A stretch of DNA of 64,000 nt from Desulfobacter hydrogenophilus (GCF_004319545.1 NZ_CP036313.1:1614501-1678500); one strand, 5' to 3'. Positions 49,993 through 60,563 are shown, counted from the first letter of the stretch. Notes: generated by a model not told the origin, from the letters alone. Made by a program: numbers and translations.

Positions 49993-50658
49993 GTGCACCA
50001 CATACAGATGCTCCGACGGATCACAGGACCCTATAACCTCAATACCTATTTTCTGGTCTGCAAAAAATCCCGGAAAGCAGTCATTATTGATCCGGGCGGA
50101 AGGATTGAAGACATAGCCGATTTTATGCGGGAAAACGATATTATCCCAGATAAAATCCTGTTAACCCATGGACATGCGGATCAATTGTTTTCCATGGATG
50201 CATTCAAGGAAATAGCCAGGATACCCTATTGCCTGCACGAGGCGGATGATGATTTTTTTAAAGATCCGGAAGTAAGGGCAAAAACGAAACAATCGGTTGG
50301 CCTGCCGCCGCCCTATCCGGCAGATATCAGGATGAATGATGGCGATACCGTTGCCTTCGGTTCTTGTGAACTGGCCGTTATCCATACCCCCGGACATACG
50401 CCCGGTTCGGCCTGTCTGCTGTGCGAGGACCATCTTTTTACGGGGGATGCCATCTTTGTGGGAGAGGCTGGACGGACGGATCTGCCAGGCGGAGACCTCC
50501 CTTGCCTGATCGACTCCATCAGGGTTAAAATACTGCCGCTTGATAAAAAAACAGTGATCCTTCCGGGTCATCACCATACCGGTGATCCTTCCTGGTCGAC
50601 CATAGAACAGGAAATGAGGACCAATATCTATATCACCGATTTCATTCTGGATGAATGA
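49993..50658 (+). CDS. metallo-beta-lactamase-fold hydrolase, glyoxalase-II-like
   Basis: A 221-residue cytosolic protein of the YcbL/glyoxalase II-like group. It shows NTYFLV, LTHGHADQ near residue 56, HTPGHTPGS near 132, FTGDAIF and LPGHHHTGD near 196. The usual HxHxDH zinc motif reads HGHADQ here, so the last histidine is replaced by glutamine. This could alter or abolish one of the two metal sites. The start is GTG at 49993, or ATG at 50008; the ribosome-binding region is AAAGGA. It follows MscS by 56 bp. Confidence 0.82.
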   Translation: MHHIQMLRRITGPYNLNTYFLVCKKSRKAVIIDPGGRIEDIADFMRENDIIPDKILLTHGHADQLFSMDAFKEIARIPYCLHEADDDFFKDPEVRAKTKQSVGLPPPYPADIRMNDGDTVAFGSCELAVIHTPGHTPGSACLLCEDHLFTGDAIFVGEAGRTDLPGGDLPCLIDSIRVKILPLDKKTVILPGHHHTGDPSWSTIEQEMRTNIYITDFILDE

Positions 50659-50691
50659 GGAGGAAACAGCCTCTTCCTCCTTGGAGGGTGG

Positions 50692-50773
50692 TATAATGGA
50701 CCCCAGAATTTGAACCTGTTGCTAAGCTGCACATGAAGTGATAGAAGCCGGTTCAAATTCTGGGTCCATTATA
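50692..50773. repeat. 82-bp hairpin element with 24-bp inverted arms beside the TcA gene
   Basis: Arms at 50692-50716 and 50750-50773 are inverted copies (TATAATGGACCC..GAATTTGAACC), with one extra C in the left arm and a loop of about 33 bp. It lies 18 bp beyond the TcA stop. It could be a terminator-like structure or a miniature mobile element ending in TATA. The neighbouring G-rich stem at 50659-50680 may serve the upstream hydrolase gene. Confidence 0.75.
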
Positions 50774-50790
50774 ATAATCTATTTTCAGGA

Positions 50791-53700
50791 TTACGGATGC
50801 GCTGGTTTAGTCCCTTCATAAGTAATGATAAACAATATATCTTCAATCAACTCTTCCGTGAACAGGTCTCTTATACGTAAAACATCAGCTTGTGCATCTG
50901 CAAAAGCCAATTCCCACTCGCCGAATGGAGATTTGCCGATCATAGGCAGCCAACTGGTGCTGTTTCCCCGGCGCGTGCTAATAACGCCATCCACTGTCTG
51001 AGCACTGCCGCCAACGCTGCCCTGGGTTCCCGTCTCCATAAACAGCAATTGGTGTACCGGCACTTCAAAGGTCTCCCCGTCTTTTCGTATAAAATAGAGA
51101 AGAATATGTTGAATACGCAATCCATCCATGTTGGGAGGAAAATCCTCATGGCGCGTTTCAAAGCGAACACGCATCGGCGTATCGGTTCGATCGGGATTGT
51201 TCAGATCATACCACGCATCAGCAAACTCATAACGGAAACGAAAGGTGCGATTGGCGCTGACACTACGATCAAGCTGTTCGATAACTTGTTGCTCGTAGTC
51301 GTAGCTGTGGAGGGCTGTGAAGTCTATTGTAAACAGTACTGTCGCAATGGTGTTGTAGTCGAATACGTTATTTGCCTTCGGCATTTTCAACTCCCATTGA
51401 CTGGCAAATCCCATACCCTCAAACGGATTTTGCAAACCTTGGGCGTCGGGCTGTAATTCTAGCACCTGCCCGGAAGAAGTTACCGGGCTGGTAAGCGCAA
51501 GACGTTCTGGCAGATGGCGTAAAGTAACTGTCTGGAAGGTGTCTCCACCCACAACAGTTTTTGAAATGCCCGCAGAAGTTAAAACTCCGCGGATACCATA
51601 TGTCGGCGAAATAAGCGCAACCACTGAAACTGAAACCTGTTGCACAAGGCAAAGATAGTTGCCGGGGAACTGTTGATCGATCAGGCTTTGCGGTGTGCTG
51701 AAGACCATGATACCGGTTTCTCTAAATTGCTGAAATTCGAAAGGGAAATATTCGGCCAGGTCAATTGTGACAGAAAGCACTTCTTTGCGTTGTCGTGTTT
51801 CAAAAGCGTATTGATCGAGCTGATAAATGTCTTTGAGCAGGCGCGCCGAACCGGTAATGCCGAGACGGTCTGTATTATCGCTCTGGCTGGAATCATCAAG
51901 TGGGACGTTCCAGTAACCGGATTGAATGAATTTGAGCGCACCCTGCTGGCGTTCAAAGGCAATCTGCCGCTCGGCGAGGTGGGCAATAGAAGCGGCCTCC
52001 TGGAGAAAGTATCGATAGACATCTTCGAGGACACTGGCAATCCAGCGGTACATTTCCTCCGTAAAGGTTTTGCTGAGGAGAAATTGTAGAATACTGGCGG
52101 CGTGGGTTTGTTCGAGTCCGGCAATGGCCCGTTCTTGTTGGGTGATGGCGATGCCGTCCCGGGCCAGTTGTATCTGCTGATCTCCGATAAGGATGTCTTG
52201 CGCGGCTAAGCCTTGTTGGAGTTGCCATTCATTCTGACGCCGCTCAAAACTGGCAAACGCAGAACTAGTTTGAGCTTTGGCTTGGGCTTGAATGGCCTGT
52301 ACATTGTAGTTCCCTTCAGCAATTGCCGAAGCTGCTACACCAGCTAATAGACCTGCTTTTACATATTGTCCTGGATGAAGATTTGCTCCAAACTTATCTG
52401 GTATTGCTTGTACTGCGGCACTAAGTGCCTGCCCAGTTGCACGAGCGATCGCAGCGGACTCCTGCGCTTCACCCGCTTCTCTATAGGCCATTAACAAATT
52501 GTTTTCATGCCTATTGGGGCCTGCATCAATCCAGCTTTGGAAGGTATCGACACGTAGTTCAGCACTGCCTTTTTGAAGATTGGCTAATCCCAACTGGCTA
52601 TTGGCCTGATTGACTCTCAGATCCTGCAGTACAACGCGGGCACCTGCTATCTCGACATTCTGCTCTGCTTGCATTACGGATAGTGCTTCGCGCTCAGCGG
52701 CCTCAAGCGCTGATTGGTATCCACCTTCGATTTGCTGAGCAATCGTTACCAACTCTTTTGCGCGTGCGATTAAGGCCGCATAGCGGTAGGGCGTAGGCGG
52801 TGCGTCGACAACTCCGCTGAAAATGCTGCCGTCAGCCGATACCATGCCACTGCCGATGGTAATGGGGGCGCCGTAAGGATCAATTTGACGCAGGAAGCCT
52901 GCGATATTGCGACAGGTGCGTAGCTTGGTCAGGTTGTTTTCGGCTCGGCGACGCAAGGCGGAAATGACGGGGTTTTGCGGAATGCAAAAACTAAAGGATA
53001 CCCCGGTATTGATGGCAAAGCTTCTGAATTGCTGGACAACCAAGCTTTGCAGTGGCGCAGCTTGGCGGATCTGATCTAACACGGTCAGCCGGGAAACAAC
53101 CTCTGGCTCGAGGACTGCCAAGCTCAACTTGTCATCAGTCTTTTCAGCGGGGCGAGCCTGCCGTAACCACGGAATGCTGTCTTGCGACGTATCTGTAATG
53201 CTTGCAAGGGCTGAGAGCTGAGTTTGTTTACGTTGTTGGTTGGTTTTGCGGAACTGGGAACGTGGCGTACTGTTTGCCAGATATTGTGTTTCCAATGCAG
53301 CATAGACCTGGAGTTTGTCTTGTTCAACTAGGGTTGATAATAATTTAGCGGGTGGTAGCTCTGCGGCCTCAGCGCGAACCGATGACAGCCCTGAGCTTAT
53401 CGCCGCACGCATGGCGTCTATGCGGGAATCCACATCGCTATTCGTGTCCCAGCCAATCGCTCTCAGATTATCGCCTGTGGTTCTCAGGCGATCAGGATCG
53501 GGAATTTCAGCGATCACGGATTCAAATTGTTGCAGGGGTAACTGACCGGCTCCATCAATCGCTACCTCCAGCTCTCTCAGAATATTTTCACAAGCAGATT
53601 CTTTTGGCTTTAGCACCTTAAAATCTAAAAACTTCAGAGCCTGGGTGTATAACTCACGAGCGCGGGCATTATCGGTCACATTGTCCCGCGCGAAGAGCGC

Positions 53701-56700
53701 ATCCGCATAGTCGATCAAGCAGCGGATGATCAGCAATAAAATATGGCGGGTGTAGGTGTTTTTGCGAGTTCTGGCAATGACATGAGGACTAGTGGAATCA
53801 TCAAGATATTCATCCACTTGCTCAAAATCAAGTGGTAACTGTTGCTCAATTTTCAGATAGTGATATATCTTTCGTCGACCGCTACTTTGTAAGTAATCAT
53901 ATACTTGGCGATACCAAATCAATGCCTGTTCATAGTTTCCGCTTTTTTGAAGCATATATCCGAGCGCTACAGGCACATGCAAATATGCCTCATGCAAATA
54001 GCTTTGAACTGAAGCAGGTGCATTGCGAAGCGGACGATAGATAACCTTGATATCCAAGCGTTTGCGTTGTAGTGCTTCAATCTCTCTTTCTGGCAATAGA
54101 TTAAAGGAGCCGCCGCCATAAGGCGCGATTCTTCGTCTTTTCCGAATACTTAAACTGCCATCAGAGAACTTAAAAAGCCCCTGAATTGGAAAGTTGTACT
54201 CTTTTCGCTTTTCTTGAGCAGAAAAAACTATCTCGCTGTTGGCATAAAAAGTATTTTGTTGCAGTGTCAAGTCTCGACTCGAAAGTTCTCGCCTTGAAGA
54301 AAGTTGATCGCTACCTGACTGACTTTTGTAGAATTGAACTGGTTTCGATTGAGAGTCCGGTGGAGCAAAAATAGAGTACTCTTCATGCAATTTATTAATC
54401 AATAACTGCTTTACGATCTGAGCAAGGGAGAGGCCCTTGATTGATAGAATTTTCATTCTATCGTTTACAAATTTCCACCAGCCTAGCGTAGGATGAGAGT
54501 AACTAACGTTCTCTAAATTTCCAAGCCAGTCGATGAAATTTTCTACCCCGTAGAATTTCTGTTGAAATAAATAAAAGTATCGATCTGTGGGCAAGTCATC
54601 GTCAAACTCTGCCTCTTCAAGGTAGAATTTTCCGGGACTGAAGTCAGAGACATCTCTTGTAATGAGGCCAAGTAGAGAACCTGTGTAGTAAGGGTCGCCA
54701 TGCCAACTTGTAAGATAAGTACTGATATCCTCTTTTGAGAAGGGATTCCACCCTTCGGGGTGAATCCCAGGAAAAACTTCTACATCGTTAGGAATAAAGA
54801 AGTCAGGTACGTAGTGGTTGAATTCATACAGACTCTCATCATCTATACTGACACCGGTATGGGAAACAAGCCAGTCATTGAAATCTTCAATATCATCAAA
54901 TGAAATAGTGTCAGACTCTGGTGTCGCGAAGGTGATTTTTTGGTATTCAGTCGAGTCATCTACTGTTGCGCTGAAATTACGTTTGCGAGTGAAGCAGTAA
55001 ATTGTATTTTGCTCAGTCGGAGCAGTAACACCGCCACGGGGAAGGCCAGTATTCGTTTTTCTCCATTCATAGTGATCGGTGATGTGGTTTTCTACATCTT
55101 GGACTTGGTAGTGCAAGCCATTTTTTATATACGCTAAGATAGCGTACCTGCTGTTGTCGATTTGAATAAGCGAATTAATGTCATTTATATCATCAAAGAG
55201 AGAGGGACCATATAGCGGTGCCCATTCATCATCTCGCCATGAATCTGCTCCGTGACTCAAGTATTGGATAAATGTAGAATTATTGTTAACGGTGACACTC
55301 ACTAAAGTAGGGAAGCGATAGATCGAATCAATCTCATCATTCATTTGTCGTTTCTGAATAATTGTGCCGGCATTGATTCCAACCTCGTAACCCTGCGGCC
55401 AGTCAAGCTTGGTAACACTGAGCCAACGGCCTTCACTTACATCAAACTTCCTCATCAAGATGTCTGTAGTCGTGCCAGCAAATAGCAATAACAATTTTTG
55501 ACCACTCGGAGTTTCGTGTGGCGCTGCCCCCAAGATAAAATCTACTTCGCCCAGTTTACCTAGAGGAATCCATGTAGAAATATTATCCGACGGATAGTCA
55601 TTTGAGAGACGATAAGCCCAGTAGACCATCCCTGAGACAGAGGAACGTGCAAAGATATGCGTAAATGAGTCGTATAACGTTGAAGTCGGATCACACTTAT
55701 CTGGTTTTATATAAACCGATTCAAGTTGGCATGTCGCTTGGACTTCCAAGTTACATATATCGTAAAAATATGAACTGTATTCTGTGGCCAGTTCGCAAGC
55801 TTGCTGTTCATTGATGCGGCCTGGAAGCGCTTTGTACAATTTGTTAAGCCCATGAGATTGTCTGGCTGGTGGACTCAAATGCAACAAATTCTCTGGAAAC
55901 AGATAGGCCAGCAGATAAGCTTTCCAAGTGGCATAGGTACCCATCACGGGCCACTCGGTTTCATAGTCCTCGACCGCATCCAGGGCAAAACCATCGAGCA
56001 ATGTGCCATCATGCTCCTGGTTATAAACACCACGAACCAGGCGTTGCAGGGTTTCGATAGCCTGGCTGACGCGGGTCGTCATGTGGCAGCCGTCCATGAA
56101 CATATCCATGAGCAGGCGTTTATCGAGCCATTCTGCTTTTTCTTGCAGGCTTTCGCCAGGGGCAGCGCTATCGGATATCAACAGGTCACGCAGCTGCGTC
56201 AACATCTGAGATTCGGCGGCGCTGACGGCATTCGTCAGGGCTGTTTCCAACGCCTCGAACTGATCTTTGCGGGCTTCCAAAGTGGCGACCCAGCGGTTGA
56301 GCGTGCGGGGGGTGTGCAGCCACTCAGAGCGAACGTTGTCTGCAACCTTGTCGGGAGGCGACAAAATCTGGAAATGGTTGGGATGGAGAGATACTTGGGC
56401 CTCCTGTTCCTGGTTGCGCCATTCGGCGAACGCGCGCTGCTTTTCCACCTGCACCAAAATGGCCTCAACGCCCTCCCATATGTCTGCCGGGATCAAGGTA
56501 TCTGCTTCTGCCAGGATGTGGACCTCCGTGAGAAAGCGATAGGCCGATCGTTCTATGTTGAGCTGGGCCAAACGCGGTGCAATATCCTGTCCCGCAGCTT
56601 CCTGCTCTCGCAGCGCCACCAAAGTCTCTAAAATGAGTCCTGTCTTGCTGGCGGTGAGCATCCCGCCCAATGCGTCCAAGGGGGTAGCCGCGCCTTGGCG

Positions 56701-59700
56701 GACAGTGTGTAAATCATTGATCCGTTCGTCCACGAACGACCGTCGTCGCTCCCATAACTCAAAGGCATCCAGGGAAGTTTCAACAGCAAGGCGACCAATC
56801 CCTGCTGTAAAACTGTTATCAGCATTCTGTTCTTCTTCGCTGGCTTGAATATCCTTGACCACACGGAGCGTCAGTACCCATGCTTGGGGGATTTGGTCGG
56901 GGTCAATGATGGGAGGCAGGTTGCGATGATCTAAAGCAGCCAGCCATGCGGCCTGTTCTCTTTCTCCGGCGAGCCAGGGATTGATTGCCGGAGGTTCGAC
57001 AGAGGGCCAAAAGAGCTTCGGGCCGAATACAATTCCACCGTCATTTTCCTGTTCTACCCAGACAGCAAATTGCTGATGACGATGGGCACGGGAAAGAATA
57101 TCAAAGACTGAATTCCAGACCGCTTGAATTTCATCCGCGGTGTCTCCCAATGGTGTGTCATTGGCAAGCGTCGAGCGCGTTGCCATCAGATGAGAGAAAC
57201 CCGCCGGGGTGAGGTGGAGCGCGTCCACCGCTTCAGGGGCGTCCGCCACGGCACTCTCATCACCCTCACCTTGCAGCGCATTGAACCATGCCTGGAGTTG
57301 GTCAATGGACTGGGAAAGTTCACTTTCCAGTAGGGCCTCTAACCCAGCCAAATCGGTTGATGTCGATTCCACCATCCCCTGCCGGTGATTAGCCAACAGG
57401 GTTTGACGCTCTGTCAGTAAGGAAAAGGCCGGGTTGGTGTCAAGGGGCTTACGCAGATAGGTTTCGTCGATCAGAGCGGGATCGATATAGGGAAGTCTAT
57501 TGGTGCTGCTGTAGTCATCGGCTGCCCAGTCTTGAATTTGCCACTGGCTTTCTAATTTTTCTCGCTGCCAAGAGATTAGCCTTGGACGCGATCGCGTCGC
57601 AAAGCGATCTTGTTTCCGAGTATTTTCATAGCCAAATGTTGCTTCCAGGAGTTCCTCTGTGGGATTGATATCGGGGTCATCCACATTAAAAAACAATTCC
57701 GGCACGACAGATTCATCAACGCCAAGAATGTTGGCAACGGCAGTGCGCTGGTCAGCTACCTGCTCAGCCGTTAACCCTTTTCCTTCAATGGGGAGAGTGG
57801 CCCGGCGAAGCTGCCCAAAGCTGACACCCAGGTTAGCCACAATCATTTTGTAAAGTTGGTTGCGTCGTCGGCGATAAGCAATGCAGAACGGTGTCGGCAT
57901 CTGCAAATCGGTCTCGTTCAGCCTGTCGATATAACGCCACAGGCTTTCGACAACCAGGCGAACCTGGCGGACCTCCCGGGTGACGGCGTCACAGTGGGTG
58001 GGGAGCCCAGCAAAAGGCTGGTGAAATTCGTTTACAAAGTCAGCGAACGCGACGGTTGCGCCCTGATATTTAATGTGGGTCAGCATCCAATCAAGCAGGT
58101 AGGCCAGGTAGGCAGCGGGACTGACGGCGGAGGTGCAATCCTCACAGCCGCAGTTGTTGGTCTGGGCCTCGATGATCTCGCTGACGCCGCCGGGTATGTC
58201 TGACGGTTCGTCATCGTCGCCAGGTGAAGTCACCACTTCCAGCCAGTTACCGGCAATTTGGTGATGCATGACTTTCACCAGATCCTGGTTGGCTTTATAA
58301 AAAGTATAGGCTGCTGCGTCACCGCCTAACCCCTCGCTATAGCGGCTCACGAATTCGGCTCGTCCGATCTTGGCAACGGCCTGCGGACTGGCCAGACCAT
58401 TATCAAGCACATAACGCTGCTGATCTTCGGTCAGATCGGGATTAAGAACCGCAATCTTGGCGTGATCCCTAACCCTAACCAGTTCATCATCTTCTTCATC
58501 AATCAGTTCAGGGTGGTCTAATAGCCCGGCAACGGAGGTAATCCCAAGATCATTGAGGCGGGCGGCCAGAACGGGGTCAACAATCTCGTCAATGGATCGT
58601 TGCTCTTCGGCCGTTGGCTCAATGGTGACGGAGATCTGTACGACTTCCGTCTGATCCGCTACCGCCGCAACCTCTACCCTAGCCAAGACTTGATCTTCAT
58701 CCCGCAAGGTAAGTTGCAGGCGGCGGGCAGACGCCGCCGGAGCATCGCCCGGCAGAACAAAATTGAGTACAAGCACTCCTTGGCCATCGGCATCCATGCG
58801 CTCGCTATTTTGATCGTCCGGCTCGGTATCAAGATCAATCACGTCAGCCTGGATATTGGCCAGGGGCCGGTTGTTTTCACTGTTTATCAATTGAATGACA
58901 AAACGATGGTTGATCAAACGGCCCTGCTCAAGGCGAGCGGAACGAATAGCGTCAAGAATTTCGGGGATCTGAGCTGAGATATCGGGAATAATGTTCTCGC
59001 GAATAGCTGTTTCCAGCGCTCGTTGCAGGCGGGCAACCGAGGTATCAAGCAAGGCGTCTAAATCGGTGGGGAGAGTCTGCCGAAACCAGCCGTAGAATGC
59101 GGCCAGGGGAATGGCGGTGATGTCCTCAAACTGTGCCGCCGTTCGCAGAAAGCCCAGACGCGCCTCCACCGTTACGCGTTCAACACGACTATCAGGCTGG
59201 CTCACGACCTCTTGCACCAGGAACACCAAGTCCTCATCAGTGAAGTCCCGGTAGGCAACATTTTCCCGCAAAGGATCAAGACGCTCTTGAAGGTCTTCCA
59301 GCTCAGATAACGCGCGCTCCGTTGGTGTCGAGTCTTCTATCACCCCCAGCGCAAGATCAATACGCTGCTCCTGGCCGGCATTAAAGAACGTGGCGGACTC
59401 CGCCCCAAAGCGCCCATCTTCGGTATGAGCACGTACCACAATATCAGCCGTGTATCCTTCGCTGCGCTGGTACTGTGCTTCGAGATACTCAATGCGGTAC
59501 CTCCCGAATGCGGTTGAACCCGGTTGACCAAATGGTCCCGCAACACGGTCCTCACCGAGCAGTTCCTCGCTGCGGAGATCTCTGTCGTAAGCCTGCACAA
59601 CGATGTTGCTTTCAATCGGTGTAACGATGGAAGAGTCGAATGTAAGAGTGCCGAACACAACACGCGGGCGGAGTCTTTCGAGATCAGCCAAAATGGTATC

Positions 59701-60339
59701 GATTTGATCGGTGATATCGGGAATGATATTGCGGCCGATGGACCTGAGCAGGAGATCTCTCAATGCACTGGGTTCCTGAGCCAACAGGCCTGCCAATGTA
59801 TGTGGATTGCCCAACCGTCGGAACCACCCATAACCGGCTTCGACAGGCAGGTCGGTGTCGCGGCTGAGGATCGCCGCCTCGTTCCAGGCAAAGATTCGGG
59901 AGCGTTGCGCCTCAGCATCACGGGCAAGAAAGACGATCTGATCGGAGGTAAGCTCTGCTGGGGCGACGCCTTCCATTAGCGGCTTCAGGCTTGCCACCAG
60001 GCGCTCATATTCTGATGCTGGATTTTCAACCGGGTGTAACTCTATCCGGATATTGGAGACCTCATCCGGCGCGTTGAAAAGGATCTGCGTTTCTCCAGCC
60101 AGCAAGCCATCCAACGTACTGGCCTGCACTTGGATATTTGCCCCCTCTTCAGACTGATACCGTCGGCTGGAATAGCGAATTTGGAAGGTCTGACTTGTAT
60201 TTCTAAACGGCGCTTGGAGAGTGACTTCTCCCAAAAGCTGTTTATTGAATAGCTCAATGTCGCAGGCCCGCAAAATAACATCTGTTTCAGGTGCGGCGTT
60301 AGCGTCGGATATAAAAACGGTTCCGGTTATTGATGGCAT
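50791..60339 (-). CDS. TcA-type toxin complex subunit A
   Basis: The 3182-residue protein resembles insecticidal Tc (ABC) toxin TcA. TcA forms a pentameric pore-forming needle that injects the TcB-TcC cargo. Residues 1 to about 590 hold three beta-sandwich modules of a common pattern. A VRP1-like region follows, with NCGCEDCTSAVSPAAYLAYLL near 733. A beta-rich receptor/neuraminidase-like region covers about 1560-1950. FCIPQNPVISALRRRAENNLTKLR near 2450 and helices with EIAGARVVLQDLRVNQANSQLG represent the pore and TcB-binding part. The C-terminal 300 residues form a beta-rich end. AAGGATAAGACC precedes the ATG. Low-GC stretches around 54000-55700 suggest acquisition. The TcB/TcC gene lies just upstream in the same direction. 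Confidence 0.9.
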   Translation of the reverse strand: MPSITGTVFISDANAAPETDVILRACDIELFNKQLLGEVTLQAPFRNTSQTFQIRYSSRRYQSEEGANIQVQASTLDGLLAGETQILFNAPDEVSNIRIELHPVENPASEYERLVASLKPLMEGVAPAELTSDQIVFLARDAEAQRSRIFAWNEAAILSRDTDLPVEAGYGWFRRLGNPHTLAGLLAQEPSALRDLLLRSIGRNIIPDITDQIDTILADLERLRPRVVFGTLTFDSSIVTPIESNIVVQAYDRDLRSEELLGEDRVAGPFGQPGSTAFGRYRIEYLEAQYQRSEGYTADIVVRAHTEDGRFGAESATFFNAGQEQRIDLALGVIEDSTPTERALSELEDLQERLDPLRENVAYRDFTDEDLVFLVQEVVSQPDSRVERVTVEARLGFLRTAAQFEDITAIPLAAFYGWFRQTLPTDLDALLDTSVARLQRALETAIRENIIPDISAQIPEILDAIRSARLEQGRLINHRFVIQLINSENNRPLANIQADVIDLDTEPDDQNSERMDADGQGVLVLNFVLPGDAPAASARRLQLTLRDEDQVLARVEVAAVADQTEVVQISVTIEPTAEEQRSIDEIVDPVLAARLNDLGITSVAGLLDHPELIDEEDDELVRVRDHAKIAVLNPDLTEDQQRYVLDNGLASPQAVAKIGRAEFVSRYSEGLGGDAAAYTFYKANQDLVKVMHHQIAGNWLEVVTSPGDDDEPSDIPGGVSEIIEAQTNNCGCEDCTSAVSPAAYLAYLLDWMLTHIKYQGATVAFADFVNEFHQPFAGLPTHCDAVTREVRQVRLVVESLWRYIDRLNETDLQMPTPFCIAYRRRRNQLYKMIVANLGVSFGQLRRATLPIEGKGLTAEQVADQRTAVANILGVDESVVPELFFNVDDPDINPTEELLEATFGYENTRKQDRFATRSRPRLISWQREKLESQWQIQDWAADDYSSTNRLPYIDPALIDETYLRKPLDTNPAFSLLTERQTLLANHRQGMVESTSTDLAGLEALLESELSQSIDQLQAWFNALQGEGDESAVADAPEAVDALHLTPAGFSHLMATRSTLANDTPLGDTADEIQAVWNSVFDILSRAHRHQQFAVWVEQENDGGIVFGPKLFWPSVEPPAINPWLAGEREQAAWLAALDHRNLPPIIDPDQIPQAWVLTLRVVKDIQASEEEQNADNSFTAGIGRLAVETSLDAFELWERRRSFVDERINDLHTVRQGAATPLDALGGMLTASKTGLILETLVALREQEAAGQDIAPRLAQLNIERSAYRFLTEVHILAEADTLIPADIWEGVEAILVQVEKQRAFAEWRNQEQEAQVSLHPNHFQILSPPDKVADNVRSEWLHTPRTLNRWVATLEARKDQFEALETALTNAVSAAESQMLTQLRDLLISDSAAPGESLQEKAEWLDKRLLMDMFMDGCHMTTRVSQAIETLQRLVRGVYNQEHDGTLLDGFALDAVEDYETEWPVMGTYATWKAYLLAYLFPENLLHLSPPARQSHGLNKLYKALPGRINEQQACELATEYSSYFYDICNLEVQATCQLESVYIKPDKCDPTSTLYDSFTHIFARSSVSGMVYWAYRLSNDYPSDNISTWIPLGKLGEVDFILGAAPHETPSGQKLLLLFAGTTTDILMRKFDVSEGRWLSVTKLDWPQGYEVGINAGTIIQKRQMNDEIDSIYRFPTLVSVTVNNNSTFIQYLSHGADSWRDDEWAPLYGPSLFDDINDINSLIQIDNSRYAILAYIKNGLHYQVQDVENHITDHYEWRKTNTGLPRGGVTAPTEQNTIYCFTRKRNFSATVDDSTEYQKITFATPESDTISFDDIEDFNDWLVSHTGVSIDDESLYEFNHYVPDFFIPNDVEVFPGIHPEGWNPFSKEDISTYLTSWHGDPYYTGSLLGLITRDVSDFSPGKFYLEEAEFDDDLPTDRYFYLFQQKFYGVENFIDWLGNLENVSYSHPTLGWWKFVNDRMKILSIKGLSLAQIVKQLLINKLHEEYSIFAPPDSQSKPVQFYKSQSGSDQLSSRRELSSRDLTLQQNTFYANSEIVFSAQEKRKEYNFPIQGLFKFSDGSLSIRKRRRIAPYGGGSFNLLPEREIEALQRKRLDIKVIYRPLRNAPASVQSYLHEAYLHVPVALGYMLQKSGNYEQALIWYRQVYDYLQSSGRRKIYHYLKIEQQLPLDFEQVDEYLDDSTSPHVIARTRKNTYTRHILLLIIRCLIDYADALFARDNVTDNARARELYTQALKFLDFKVLKPKESACENILRELEVAIDGAGQLPLQQFESVIAEIPDPDRLRTTGDNLRAIGWDTNSDVDSRIDAMRAAISSGLSSVRAEAAELPPAKLLSTLVEQDKLQVYAALETQYLANSTPRSQFRKTNQQRKQTQLSALASITDTSQDSIPWLRQARPAEKTDDKLSLAVLEPEVVSRLTVLDQIRQAAPLQSLVVQQFRSFAINTGVSFSFCIPQNPVISALRRRAENNLTKLRTCRNIAGFLRQIDPYGAPITIGSGMVSADGSIFSGVVDAPPTPYRYAALIARAKELVTIAQQIEGGYQSALEAAEREALSVMQAEQNVEIAGARVVLQDLRVNQANSQLGLANLQKGSAELRVDTFQSWIDAGPNRHENNLLMAYREAGEAQESAAIARATGQALSAAVQAIPDKFGANLHPGQYVKAGLLAGVAASAIAEGNYNVQAIQAQAKAQTSSAFASFERRQNEWQLQQGLAAQDILIGDQQIQLARDGIAITQQERAIAGLEQTHAASILQFLLSKTFTEEMYRWIASVLEDVYRYFLQEAASIAHLAERQIAFERQQGALKFIQSGYWNVPLDDSSQSDNTDRLGITGSARLLKDIYQLDQYAFETRQRKEVLSVTIDLAEYFPFEFQQFRETGIMVFSTPQSLIDQQFPGNYLCLVQQVSVSVVALISPTYGIRGVLTSAGISKTVVGGDTFQTVTLRHLPERLALTSPVTSSGQVLELQPDAQGLQNPFEGMGFASQWELKMPKANNVFDYNTIATVLFTIDFTALHSYDYEQQVIEQLDRSVSANRTFRFRYEFADAWYDLNNPDRTDTPMRVRFETRHEDFPPNMDGLRIQHILLYFIRKDGETFEVPVHQLLFMETGTQGSVGGSAQTVDGVISTRRGNSTSWLPMIGKSPFGEWELAFADAQADVLRIRDLFTEELIEDILFIITYEGTKPAHP

Positions 60340-60364
60340 GGTCTTATCCTTTAGTGTTTCAGCC

Positions 60365-60469
60365 TATAGTGCCGGTCATATGACTCGATACTGTTTTTAT
60401 ACATTAACACATTGTTTTTACTGCATTAAAAACTCAATTTCGGTATCAAGTCATGTGACCGGCACTATA
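60365..60469. repeat. 105-bp hairpin element with 27-bp inverted arms between the toxin genes
   Basis: Arms at 60365-60391 and 60443-60469 are inverted with two mismatches (TATAGTGCCGGTCATATGAC against GTCATGTGACCGGCACTATA), enclosing about 50 bp of AT-rich DNA. The ends are TATA-like, as in TA-targeting miniature elements. It lies between the RHS stop and the TcA start, so it may be a MITE or a hairpin affecting read-through. The rest of 60470-60563 shows nothing recognisable. Confidence 0.75.
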
Positions 60470-60563
60470 ATGGTAAATCTTGCAATTGATCGACACATAA
60501 TTTCGACGAATCTGGTTTTCATGCTCTGAGTGGAATCAGGGCAAAGAACTCAACCGATTACCT

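Noticed and set aside
60339..60563. Immunity gene for the RHS effector
   Set aside because: The space between the RHS stop and TcA start holds only a hairpin element and no open frame with a start and ribosome-binding site.
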